From: Ensifer sp. Root278 | Lineage (GTDB): Bacteria > Pseudomonadota > Alphaproteobacteria > Rhizobiales > Rhizobiaceae | Direction of reading: 5' to 3' | Assembly: GCF_001429285.1 (NCBI RefSeq) | Contig: NZ_LMJJ01000023.1 | Span: 505,128 to 569,127 of the forward strand | DNA: 64,000 nucleotides | Shown here: one piece after another, positions 18,805 to 27,802 of the stretch | How the letters are laid out: every line of letters starts with the position of its first letter | Numbering within the stretch: the first letter of the stretch is position 1 | The notes under the pieces: generated by a model | The model's database searches: none | What the model was told of the DNA's origin: nothing | The model's input: the letters and a program-made list of their open reading frames with translations, nothing else | Program-made: the position numbers and the translations under genes

Positions 18805-21800
18805 TCACTTTGTCGCGAGGTCTTCAAGGCTCCTGTCGAGCGCCTGATCCGTAACCACGTGGATTGCCGGTCCTTCGGTGAAGATCAGCACGCATCGGAA
18901 TGCGTGCCCGGGATAGAGCGGCCGCAACAGCTCGCGATAGATCGCAAGCTGTGCCCTGTAGGCGAAGGGTATGTCACCCTGCGAAGCCGGCACCTGCCGG
19001 TTCGTCTTGAAATCGGCAATGGTCACGATCCCGTCGCTGACGGCGAGCCGGTCGATGCGGCCGGAGACCGCGTGCTCGCGCGTGCCGAGGGTCAGTGTGC
19101 CCATGACCGAGACTTCGGCGCGGCTGCCGACCGAGAAGAGCGCCTGAAGATCGGGATGGTCGAGCACATTCTCGACAGCGTCAATCAGCGCGGCGCGCTG
19201 CGCGGGCGCCCAGCGGGGCACCGAACGCACGAGATAGCGCTCGGCCGCGGCGCGGCGATCATTGCCCGCAATGGAGGGCAGGACCTGCAGCAGGCGGTGC
19301 AGGATGGCACCGCGCAACATCGAGAGATTTGCCGGTGCCTTCTCAGAAAACAGGGCGGATCCGACAAGCCCATCGCCGTCGTCCTCGTCGATGGCGATAC
19401 CGACGCCGGAGGGGCTGAGCGGCCGCGGCAGCCGCTTTTGCGGTGGCAGCGGCGTCGAAAGCGCCTTCGGCAGGCCGGAGGCCGGGCGGTTGGCGTCCGG
19501 CGTGGGCGCTTCCTTGGAGGGAAGGTCGCGCTCGAGCTGCTTCTCGCGCCAGGCATGGCCGGACCATTCCTCGCCGCCGGCGTGAAAGGTCTTCGGATGG
19601 CCGCGGCCATTTTCGTCCCCGGCAAGGCTCGCCTGAACCATGGCATGCCATGTTTCGGCGACGGCCCGCTGTCCGCGATAGCCACAGACGATCAGGCGGT
19701 CAGCGGCGCGGGTCATGCCGACATAGAGCAGGCGTCGATACTCTTCCTCGGCAAGCGTCTTCAGACGATCGCTGTCGGCGGTCACGAGCGTATTCGATTC
19801 CGAGCCCGGTGCGCGCCACACCGGCAACGACAGGACGGCGCCATCCCTTTGAGCGAGCTCGAGGAAGCGAAGGGAAGGGACATGCTGGTTGCTGAACGGC
19901 GCACCGCCGCCGTCGACGAGGAAGACGACCGGCGCTTCGAGACCCTTGGCGGCGTGCACCGTCATGATCCGGACTTCGTCGCGTTCCTTGTCCTGCTCGC
20001 GCTTGACCGTCGGCGCTTCCATTTCGAGCGTCGAAACGAAGGCCTGCAGACCGGGGAGGCCGCTTCTTTCCTGATCGAGGGCGAAGGTGAGGAACTCGTC
20101 AAGAATGTCGCTGACCTCGGTGCCGAGCCGCGCCAGGAAGGCCGCCCGGCCGCCATGAACGCCAAGGATGCGGGCATAAAAATCGTGCGGTGCAAGCGCG
20201 TTCGCGAGCGCCACATAGCTTTTCAGCGCCCTTGCTGCCTGGTGGAACAGGATGCCCTCGGCCGCCTCGGCCTGGAGCCTCTGCCAGAGGCTTTCGCCTT
20301 CCTTGCGCCGCGCCGCGAGCTCGAACAGCGCGTCTTCGCCGAGATTGAACAGCGGGCTTTTCAGCAGCGCGGCGAGTGACAGGTCGTCCTGCGGCAAGAG
20401 GACGAAGCGCCCGAGCGCGAGCAGGTCCTGAACGGCAATATGCTTGGTGAGCACCAGCCGGTCGGCGCCGGCGACCGGAATGTTGTTGCGGCGCTTGAGC
20501 GCCCGGGTCAGCGCATTGACGAAGGCGTCGCGCTTACGGACCAGCACGATCACGTCGCCCGGACGCATCGGTCGGCGAATACCCTTCTCGACGATCGTTT
20601 CCTTGCCGATCCAGCTCTCCAAGACGCCGGCGATCCGGCGTGCGAGGATATTGACCGGTGCGCTCTCAGGCGTTGCGTCGAAGGCTGCGGTCCATTCTTC
20701 GTCCGTATCGATCGGTTCGGCGGCAATCACGTCCCAGATATCGACGGCGCCGGGATGGCCGATACGGTTCGAAGCATGAACGACGGGCTCGTTGCGGGCG
20801 CTGAGGCCGCGTGCATGCGCCGGATTGGCGAAGACCGTATCGACGGCCGAAAGCACGTCGACGGTCGAGCGGAAGGAGAGCTGAAGACGGATGGGCTCGA
20901 AGGCCTTGCCGCCGTCGCGCACCCGCCGTTCCGTTTCCTGGCTCTCATGCGAGAACCGTTCCGGCCGTGCGCCCTGGAAGGAGTAGATCGACTGTTTCTC
21001 GTCACCGACGGCGAACATGGTGCGGTTGGTTCCACGGGCGCTTTCGCCGGAGAAGAAGTCAGCCGCCAGCGCCTGGATGATGGTCCATTGCGCCGGGCTG
21101 GTATCCTGAGCCTCGTCGACGAGGATATGGTCGATGCCCTGGTCGAGCTTGTAGTGGACCCAGGCGCTGACATCGCCGCGGGCAAAGAGCGCCGCCGTGC
21201 GGTTGATCAGGTCCTCGAAATCGAGCTGGCTGCGTCGCCGCTTGAGCTCCTCGTAGTCGACGTTGAGCCGTTCGGCGAGCGTCAGAGCCGCCAGCGTCGC
21301 CTCGAACATCCTAAGAATGCTGATGTGATCGATGCAGGCGACGACATGGCGGTAGGCTTCGTCCACCAGGTCTATGAGATCGGGTGCCGCCTGCTGCATC
21401 GCCTTGTTGAGGAAGGCGGATTGTGCCCGGGGTTTTCCGGTGCCGGTGAAGAACAAATGCCTGAGACCGTCATAGCGCGCGTCCAAGTCCGTGAGCTTGG
21501 AGACGGTCCGAAGTCCCTCTGCAAATTCCAGAACCTTCGTTCCGCCGACGCTCGTGGCGAGTGAGAAGTAACGTTCCAGGGACGCACCGTTCAGGCCCGC
21601 CAACGGCCAGATCGCGGCCATGGCGCTGTCGACGCTTTCGCTCGGCGCCAGCTTCAGGGCGCGGCGCAACTCGGCCTCGGTGCCGCCGAGCGCGTCGGCA
21701 TGTTCGAAAAAGGTCTGGATCGCGGTGCGGTTCTCGACGATCGCCGCGAGCAGTTTTTCAAGCCCGGTGTCGTCGGCAAGGTCGAGCACGATGGCGAAGG

Positions 21801-22371
21801 CGCGCGCCAGTTCCGGATCGTCCTTGGCGGCCGTCGCCGTCAGCAGCATGCGGCGCGCATCGGCAAGCAGCACGGCGGCAGCGCGGTCGTCGAGAACCGA
21901 AAAATGCCCGGCGACATTGGCTTCCAGTGGAAACTGGTGCAGCAGCGCCTCGCAGAAGGCGTGGATCGTCTGGATTTTGAGGCCGCCGGGCGTCTCGAGC
22001 GCCCGGGCGAACAGGCGCCGCGCCTCCTGCAGCTTCAGCAGACCAGGCCGCTCGCCCTCGATTGCCTCGATCCGTTTTTCGAGCGTCGCGTCGTCGAGCG
22101 TTACCCATTCGGCCAGCCGTTCGAAGACGCGGTTCGACATTTCGGATGCCGCCGCCTTGGTATAGGTCAGGCAGAGGATCGCCGACGGCCGACAGCCGGC
22201 GAGCAGCAGCCGGATCACCCGCTGGGTCAGCACATGTGTCTTGCCGGATCCGGCATTGGCCGAAACCCAGGCAGAACGCTCGGGATCGGAGGCTAGCGAT
22301 TGCCGATGCGAGGTCCAGTCGAGCCAGGCTTGCGGCGTCGCCTGTTCGGGGCCGAGGCTGTCATCCCTCAT
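18805..22371 (-). CDS. addA: Double-strand break repair helicase-nuclease AddA
   Basis: An 1188-residue UvrD-like superfamily 1 helicase with a C-terminal nuclease. Walker A is NAGSGKT at residues 39-45. Motif II is VDEAQDTSPAQW, motif VI is YVGMTRAADRL, and the RecB-type nuclease motif is IADFKTNRQVP. With AddB it resects double-strand breaks for RecA, the alphaproteobacterial alternative to RecBCD. The ATG at 22371 follows GAGGAGGA and overlaps the end of addB by 11 bases, so translation is coupled. An upstream in-frame start inside addB (22464) is less likely. Confidence 0.96.
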   Translation of the reverse strand: MRDDSLGPEQATPQAWLDWTSHRQSLASDPERSAWVSANAGSGKTHVLTQRVIRLLLAGCRPSAILCLTYTKAAASEMSNRVFERLAEWVTLDDATLEKRIEAIEGERPGLLKLQEARRLFARALETPGGLKIQTIHAFCEALLHQFPLEANVAGHFSVLDDRAAAVLLADARRMLLTATAAKDDPELARAFAIVLDLADDTGLEKLLAAIVENRTAIQTFFEHADALGGTEAELRRALKLAPSESVDSAMAAIWPLAGLNGASLERYFSLATSVGGTKVLEFAEGLRTVSKLTDLDARYDGLRHLFFTGTGKPRAQSAFLNKAMQQAAPDLIDLVDEAYRHVVACIDHISILRMFEATLAALTLAERLNVDYEELKRRRSQLDFEDLINRTAALFARGDVSAWVHYKLDQGIDHILVDEAQDTSPAQWTIIQALAADFFSGESARGTNRTMFAVGDEKQSIYSFQGARPERFSHESQETERRVRDGGKAFEPIRLQLSFRSTVDVLSAVDTVFANPAHARGLSARNEPVVHASNRIGHPGAVDIWDVIAAEPIDTDEEWTAAFDATPESAPVNILARRIAGVLESWIGKETIVEKGIRRPMRPGDVIVLVRKRDAFVNALTRALKRRNNIPVAGADRLVLTKHIAVQDLLALGRFVLLPQDDLSLAALLKSPLFNLGEDALFELAARRKEGESLWQRLQAEAAEGILFHQAARALKSYVALANALAPHDFYARILGVHGGRAAFLARLGTEVSDILDEFLTFALDQERSGLPGLQAFVSTLEMEAPTVKREQDKERDEVRIMTVHAAKGLEAPVVFLVDGGGAPFSNQHVPSLRFLELAQRDGAVLSLPVWRAPGSESNTLVTADSDRLKTLAEEEYRRLLYVGMTRAADRLIVCGYRGQRAVAETWHAMVQASLAGDENGRGHPKTFHAGGEEWSGHAWREKQLERDLPSKEAPTPDANRPASGLPKALSTPLPPQKRLPRPLSPSGVGIAIDEDDGDGLVGSALFSEKAPANLSMLRGAILHRLLQVLPSIAGNDRRAAAERYLVRSVPRWAPAQRAALIDAVENVLDHPDLQALFSVGSRAEVSVMGTLTLGTREHAVSGRIDRLAVSDGIVTIADFKTNRQVPASQGDIPFAYRAQLAIYRELLRPLYPGHAFRCVLIFTEGPAIHVVTDQALDRSLEDLATK

Positions 22372-25300
22372 CGCCGTCCTCCTCCTCGCTATCGGCCGTC
22401 GACCATTCGGCCACGCGTGCCAAATGGTCGTATTCGCCGCCGTGGTCGCGCTCTTTCTGAACAATCACGCGCGATGCAAAGCCATGCTTGCCCGAAAGCA
22501 GCGCACTCAGCAGTTTTCTGAGCTCGGTGAGGGATTCGTCCGCGAGCTGGTCGGCGGATTTGGTTTCCTTCGCCTTGCTGCCCTCGTTGTTCACGGTCTC
22601 CTGCTTGAAACGCGATCCGGGCTTCAGCCGGACATAGAGCAGCGATTGCGGATGGCTCGGCGGCAGGTCCTTGAAGGCGCCGGCCTTGAGGGCTGCGGCT
22701 TCGAGTGCGAGCTGCGGGTCAAGCAGCACACGGGCTTCCTTGACCGATGGGCTGGAGCCGGTCTTGTAGTCGATGATCTCCACGCTGCCGTCGGTCAGCA
22801 TATCGAGCCGGTCGGCAATGCCCGTCAGCCGCATGTCGGCGACGCCGAGCTCCATCGATGCCGGAGCTTCCGTGCGCGAGCGGCGGATGAAGCGTGCGCG
22901 GTCCCGCTCCCATTTGATGAAAGCCAAGCCGACGGCGGCGAAGCGCGGCCGCCAGATCGTGTCGATATGCGTGGGCAGCCGCGCCTCGTCGAAAGCCTCG
23001 TTCAGCAGCCGATGCATCGCTTCTTCGGCCGCGGGCGACATGAGGTCGAAGCCGCCGCGAATAAAGCGCTCGACGATCTGGTGATAGAGCGTGCCGCGCT
23101 CCGCCGGACCGGGATCGCTGTTGAACGGCAGCAGCGGATGCAGGCGAAGAATGCGCCGGGCGTAGATCGCGTAGGGGTCGCGCCTCAGCCGCGAGACCTC
23201 GCTGAAGGAATATTTGCGCGGCTGCAGGTCCACCGGTGGCTTGGGCGCGGGGCGTTCGGCAAGCGGCTGCCGCCCTCCGTCGTCGAGCATCCGGGCCCAG
23301 GCCAGATAGTCGGCGCCATTGGCCTGCAAGGCCGCAGTCAGCCGTTCGCCGCCAAGCGCGAGCAGCCGCTGTAGCCAGCGCGAGGCAACGGTGGGTGTTG
23401 CGCCCTGGCGCATCGAGCGGGTGAAGATCAGCCGCCGTGTGCCGCAGGCCATCTGGAAGTCATGCGCGAGCTGGCCGATGCGCCGCTCGGGGGGCTCGAG
23501 ACCGATGCCCGTCTTCATCGTGCGCGACAGGAACGGGTCGTTGGCGGTCTGGCCTGGCCAATTGCCCTCGTTCATGGCGCCGAGCACCACGAGATCCATG
23601 CTCTGCAGGCGTGATTCCAGCGCGCCGAAGATGAAGACCCGCGGATGGCGCATGGACCGCGGCTTGACCGCGGCACCTGCAGCAAGCGCCTCCATGACGT
23701 CGCACCATTGCGGCCCGTCCGCCGTCATCTGGCCATCGGTTTCGATGATGCCGCGAAGCAGGGTCGCCAGCGTATCGGCCGCCTCGCCGGACCAGAGCCC
23801 ACCGAGATCGCCGCGCTCGTCGGCCGAGGCCGCTTCCAACGCCTGGCCGGTACGCGTCGCCCAGTCGGCAAAGGTGAATTCGTCCGAGAACACGCGGCTG
23901 CCGTCCTTGCTGCGCGTGAGCGCGGAAGCCAGCGGCGCCACCGCGAGGCCGATCTTGATCGCCAGATCGCGTGCTGCCTGAAGCTCCTCGGCGCCGATGC
24001 CGGCACGCCATTCCGGCGGGTGGCGATCGACCTTGTGGCCGGCAATCGCCGCATCGAGCAACGGCTCCAGGGCGAGGATATCGACGGTTGCGGTGCTGCC
24101 GCGCAGCGCCATGCGTTCGAGCGCGTCGGCGCCCTGGCGCATCTCATCACGCGAAAGCCCGAAGCGCGCCAGCGGGTGCTTGAGCAGCGCAACGAAGGGC
24201 ACGGGATCGCCGGGGCGCAGGCTTGCCTCCAGAAGCAGACGCATGAAGCTGCCCTGGGGCGTCGAGGACAAAGGCGTGCCGGCGGAATCGTCCGCCTCGA
24301 TGCCGAAGCGGGCGAGCTCGGCGCCGACCCGCCGCGCGAGATTTCGGTCGGGCGTGATCAACGCCGCCTGGCTATCCTCGCTGCCTTCCAGCGCAAGCCT
24401 TAGCGCAACGGCAATCGCCGCCGCCTCCTCGCGTTCGTTGGCGGTTTCGATGAGAGCCGTATCGCCGAAGGCAGCGCGCAGCAATTCGCCGTCGAGTTCG
24501 CTGCGCATTTCGGTCCAGGCATCGGTGGCCTTTGCCGGCAAAAGGGCGTGCGAGAGGATCGCCGCGCGGAAATCGACGTCGGTTTGGGCGCCGGCTAGCG
24601 CGCCCACATCCGAGCGGATGACGCCCATGCGCTTCAGCAGCCTGTAGAAGCCGTATTGCGGGTGGCTGCGGCTTGCCGGGTCCGGCCTGCCGTCAAAGGC
24701 AGCGTCGGCGACGATCATGTCCCATTCGGCATCGCTCATCGTCTGGTCGAGACCAGGCAACACGATCGTGCCGTTCTGAAGCTTCTGCACGGCGGCAATC
24801 AGCGCGGCCGTGGCGGGAATGGAACCGGTCGAGCCGGCGATGATGATCGGGCCTTCGATCTTGCCGCCGGCGATGCGCTGCGTTTCGGCCTGAAGGATGG
24901 CGTTGCGATGGCGTGCGGGCGAGGATTGCTTGAGTTCCTCGAGCCGTTCCGGCCAGTAGGTTCGGGCGATCTTGAGGAATTCGAGCGTCAGCTGCCACCA
25001 CAGCGCATGCTCGCCGGCGTCGAGCCGGTCGAGCGCGTCCCAGTCCAGCTCTTCCGTCTCCATCGCATCGATGAGATCGGCAAGATTGCGTGCCAGCCAG
25101 ATCGCATCGGCAGGACTTGCCGGCGCGATCAGCGGGCTTTCCGCATGGATGTCGAGCACGACCTTTGGTAGCCGGTTGCGCCAGGCGAGAATCAGCCGGC
25201 CAAGCTCGATCAGCCGTGCCGTGCCCGGCAGCGGCGGCGCGAGATCGAGGATTGCCGGTACTTCGGCGTCGAAGAAGCCACTGTCATCATCGGTCTCGCC

Positions 25301-25549
25301 GAGCGCCTTGATGGTGGGCAGGATGGTGGAGCGGCCGCCGAGCAGGTCGACGAATTCGGATCTGAGCACACGGGCCGAACGCCGCGTCGGCACGAAGATC
25401 GTGACGCCGGCAAGCGGCAAGGGATCGGCCGGATCGTAGCGGAAGTCCGGAGTCAGGATACCGTCGCAAAGCTTTTCGGCGAGCGTCTTCAGGAAGGGGA
25501 GGCCAGGCGGGATCGTGAAGACGTTGGACCGGCGGCCGCGCACGCTCAT
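22361..25549 (-). CDS. addB: Double-strand break repair protein AddB
   Basis: A 1062-residue partner of AddA. The N-terminal part resembles an inactive helicase (VTIFVPTRRSARVLR). The C-terminus has a second RecB-type nuclease site (VEIIDYKTGSSPSVKEA). It overlaps murU upstream by four bases and addA downstream by 11. The length fits alphaproteobacterial AddB. I do not see the four-cysteine iron-sulfur cluster arrangement of Bacillus AddB, but I did not align it fully. Confidence 0.93.
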   Translation of the reverse strand: MSVRGRRSNVFTIPPGLPFLKTLAEKLCDGILTPDFRYDPADPLPLAGVTIFVPTRRSARVLRSEFVDLLGGRSTILPTIKALGETDDDSGFFDAEVPAILDLAPPLPGTARLIELGRLILAWRNRLPKVVLDIHAESPLIAPASPADAIWLARNLADLIDAMETEELDWDALDRLDAGEHALWWQLTLEFLKIARTYWPERLEELKQSSPARHRNAILQAETQRIAGGKIEGPIIIAGSTGSIPATAALIAAVQKLQNGTIVLPGLDQTMSDAEWDMIVADAAFDGRPDPASRSHPQYGFYRLLKRMGVIRSDVGALAGAQTDVDFRAAILSHALLPAKATDAWTEMRSELDGELLRAAFGDTALIETANEREEAAAIAVALRLALEGSEDSQAALITPDRNLARRVGAELARFGIEADDSAGTPLSSTPQGSFMRLLLEASLRPGDPVPFVALLKHPLARFGLSRDEMRQGADALERMALRGSTATVDILALEPLLDAAIAGHKVDRHPPEWRAGIGAEELQAARDLAIKIGLAVAPLASALTRSKDGSRVFSDEFTFADWATRTGQALEAASADERGDLGGLWSGEAADTLATLLRGIIETDGQMTADGPQWCDVMEALAAGAAVKPRSMRHPRVFIFGALESRLQSMDLVVLGAMNEGNWPGQTANDPFLSRTMKTGIGLEPPERRIGQLAHDFQMACGTRRLIFTRSMRQGATPTVASRWLQRLLALGGERLTAALQANGADYLAWARMLDDGGRQPLAERPAPKPPVDLQPRKYSFSEVSRLRRDPYAIYARRILRLHPLLPFNSDPGPAERGTLYHQIVERFIRGGFDLMSPAAEEAMHRLLNEAFDEARLPTHIDTIWRPRFAAVGLAFIKWERDRARFIRRSRTEAPASMELGVADMRLTGIADRLDMLTDGSVEIIDYKTGSSPSVKEARVLLDPQLALEAAALKAGAFKDLPPSHPQSLLYVRLKPGSRFKQETVNNEGSKAKETKSADQLADESLTELRKLLSALLSGKHGFASRVIVQKERDHGGEYDHLARVAEWSTADSEEEDGDEG

Positions 25550-26277
25550 CCTCCTGGCTGGTGGCGGCGGATCGCCGCTTCCGCTTCGCCGATCGCGTCG
25601 GGCGTGCCGACCGTCATCCAGTGGCCATCGAGCAGGAGGCCGTGGAGGCGCCCTTTTTGGGCAGCGCGATCGAAGTAGATGTTGAGGTTGAAGGCATCAT
25701 CAGGCGCGTCGGCAAAGAGCCGGGAGTGAAGCGCGATCGCGCCGGCATAGACCACCGGGTTTGGCAGACCTTCGGTGTATCGCGTCAGCTTGCCGTCGGC
25801 ACCGAGCGAAAAGTCCTTCTTGCCGTTGTGACCGGTCGTGTCCTCATCGCGCACGCACAGGAGCAGCATGTCCATGCGGTCCGCATCGAAGGCTGCGGCG
25901 AGGCGCGTCAGGTTGCTGGGAACGCCGACCGGTTCCCCGACCCAGAAGAGGTCGGCATTCATCACCAGTACGGGGCCTTCCGGCAGCAGTTTCAGGCCCT
26001 TGGCCAGGCCGCCGCCGGAATTCATCAGCGCATCGCGCTCGTCGGAAATCAGGATCTCCGGGCTTCTTCTCTGGCTGAGATGTCCTTCCATCTGGTCGGC
26101 GAAATGATGCACGTTGACCGCGGCCTTGGTGATGCCGGCCTCTGCCAGCAGATCCAGCACGTAGTCGATCATCGGCTTGCCCGCGATCTCTACGAGCGGC
26201 TTCGGCATGGTGTTGGTGATCGGGCGGAGCCGGGTGCCGAGGCCCGCGGCGAGCACCATCGCATTGCTGATCGACAT
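25546..26277 (-). CDS. murU: N-acetylmuramate-1-phosphate uridylyltransferase
   Basis: A 243-residue nucleotidyltransferase. The N-terminal AAGLGTRLRPITNTMPKPLVEI is the NTP-binding signature (GxGxRxxP plus K), and VMNADLFW carries the metal-binding Asp. The next-upstream gene encodes an AmgK-like kinase, ten bases away; together AmgK and MurU turn recycled N-acetylmuramate into UDP-MurNAc, bypassing fosfomycin-sensitive synthesis. A generic sugar-nucleotide transferase is possible by sequence alone, but the pairing is diagnostic in Caulobacter and Pseudomonas. Confidence 0.85.
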   Translation of the reverse strand: MSISNAMVLAAGLGTRLRPITNTMPKPLVEIAGKPMIDYVLDLLAEAGITKAAVNVHHFADQMEGHLSQRRSPEILISDERDALMNSGGGLAKGLKLLPEGPVLVMNADLFWVGEPVGVPSNLTRLAAAFDADRMDMLLLCVRDEDTTGHNGKKDFSLGADGKLTRYTEGLPNPVVYAGAIALHSRLFADAPDDAFNLNIYFDRAAQKGRLHGLLLDGHWMTVGTPDAIGEAEAAIRRHQPGG

Positions 26278-26287
26278 TGCTTCTCTG

Positions 26288-27802
26288 TCAGTTCGCTGAT
26301 TCGGAATCTAGGATTCCGGTCTTCATACACCAGTCGTGCAAGGGTTTCAGCGATTCATGTGTGAGCGCCGCCTGAAGATAGGCGAAAGTGCGGGGCATAT
26401 GTTTCATGTAGCCGGGTTTGCCGTCCCGCTGCATCAGCCGCACCCAGATGCCGACGAGCTTGCAGTTGCGCTGCGCCGACATCAAATGCCAGTCGCGCAA
26501 GAAAGTCGCCTCGTCGAAGTTGCCGCTTGCCTGCCGTTCGGCGAGATAGGTTTCCATCATCCGGTTGGCGAGCGGAGGCGCGACGGTCACGCGCGCGTCC
26601 TGCACCAGCGATGCCACGTCATAGGCCGTCGGGCCGATCATCGCGTCCTGGAAATCGATGAGGCCAATCCGGTCCAATCCCTGGCGCTCTCCGCGCCAGA
26701 TGATGTTCGGCGAGTGAAAATCTCGCAAGAGCAGGTTCGTCTCGGAGGTCTGGAGAAGATCAATCAGCCCGTCCCAGATCTCTCCGTATTCACGTTTTTC
26801 GTCATCGCTTGCCGGCGCACCGCGCTTCCACGGCAGGTACCAGTCGGTCAAAAGCCGCGTCTCGATCTTCATCGCCGTCCGGTCGAAATCCGGAATGCGG
26901 TGGATGACCGCTCTGTCGAGGTTGATCTCCCTGTCGGTCTGCTTGGCATGGAGGCGGGCGAGCAGTCGTACGCTTTCGATGTAGCGCTCGTCGATCGGCT
27001 GGCCGGCCGCGTCGAGAACGCCATCCGACCCAAGGTCCTCGATCAGCAGGATGCCCTGGTCGAGATCGCGGGCGTAGATCGTCGGCGCTGCAAAGCCGCG
27101 TGCAATGAGCAGCTGGTCGATCGCGACGAAGGGAACGACGTCTTCGGCGATATGCGCGAGCTGCTGGTAGTATTTTCCGTCCTGGAGGACGGGGCCGGGC
27201 TTGTGTCGTGGCGAATCCATCAGAATCCGGCTAACGGAGCCGTCTGCCGGGTAAATGCGCTCATAGGCCCGGATCGAGGCGTCGCCGCTGAGGTGCCGGC
27301 GCCGTGCGTTTGGGTGATCGTTCTGATCGAGGAAGTCGCGGATCGCCAGCGTGCGGGCGATGCGCTGCAGCTTTTCGTCCGGACCGGAAATTTCGACGCG
27401 GCGACCATCGCCTTCATGGGTGATGCTCAGCGTGATGCGGCTGGTGGGTAGGGCGTCGTCAGCCCGTTCCGGCCATTCGACGAGACAGACGCCTAGCGAT
27501 AGCGCCTCGTCGAAGCCGAGTTCGTCCAGTTCGCTGGAATCAGCCAGCCGATAGAGATCGAAATGCGCGACCGGAATGCGCAGTTCATAGGATTGGACCA
27601 GCGTAAAGGTCGGGCTGGGGACCTCCAGCCCGTCGTCATCGGCAAGCGCCCGAAGGAAGGCGCGCGCCAAGGTCGACTTGCCGGCTCCGAGATCACCCGA
27701 GAGCGCGACGCAGTCGCCGGGCTTCAGGGCCAGCGCCAGATCTTCGCCGAGCTCGATCGTTGCCGCCTCGTCCGTCAGGAAGCGTTCGATCGCCGACATC
27801 AT
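26288..27802 (-). CDS. tsaE: TsaE-AmgK fusion: t6A ATPase plus cell-wall sugar kinase
   Basis: A 504-residue two-domain protein. Residues 1 to about 150 are TsaE, with P-loop GDLGAGKST (36-44) and VPSPTFTL, the ATPase needed for threonylcarbamoyladenosine in tRNA. Residues about 165-504 are an aminoglycoside-phosphotransferase-fold kinase with LRDFHSPNI as catalytic loop and LIDFQDAMIGP as metal-binding loop, the AmgK type that phosphorylates N-acetylmuramate/glucosamine at C1. NCBI names this fusion in Alphaproteobacteria, as I recall. The start overlaps the divL stop (ATGA); a second ATG three bases on is equivalent. It is coupled to divL and murU. Confidence 0.88.
   Translation of the reverse strand: MMSAIERFLTDEAATIELGEDLALALKPGDCVALSGDLGAGKSTLARAFLRALADDDGLEVPSPTFTLVQSYELRIPVAHFDLYRLADSSELDELGFDEALSLGVCLVEWPERADDALPTSRITLSITHEGDGRRVEISGPDEKLQRIARTLAIRDFLDQNDHPNARRRHLSGDASIRAYERIYPADGSVSRILMDSPRHKPGPVLQDGKYYQQLAHIAEDVVPFVAIDQLLIARGFAAPTIYARDLDQGILLIEDLGSDGVLDAAGQPIDERYIESVRLLARLHAKQTDREINLDRAVIHRIPDFDRTAMKIETRLLTDWYLPWKRGAPASDDEKREYGEIWDGLIDLLQTSETNLLLRDFHSPNIIWRGERQGLDRIGLIDFQDAMIGPTAYDVASLVQDARVTVAPPLANRMMETYLAERQASGNFDEATFLRDWHLMSAQRNCKLVGIWVRLMQRDGKPGYMKHMPRTFAYLQAALTHESLKPLHDWCMKTGILDSESAN

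Noticed and set aside
18851..18866. CACGTG core at 18856 as a parS site
   Set aside because: The flanks (GTAAC and GATTG) do not match the parS arms; the same holds for CACGTG sequences near 7600, 11320, 39566, 42986 and 45931.
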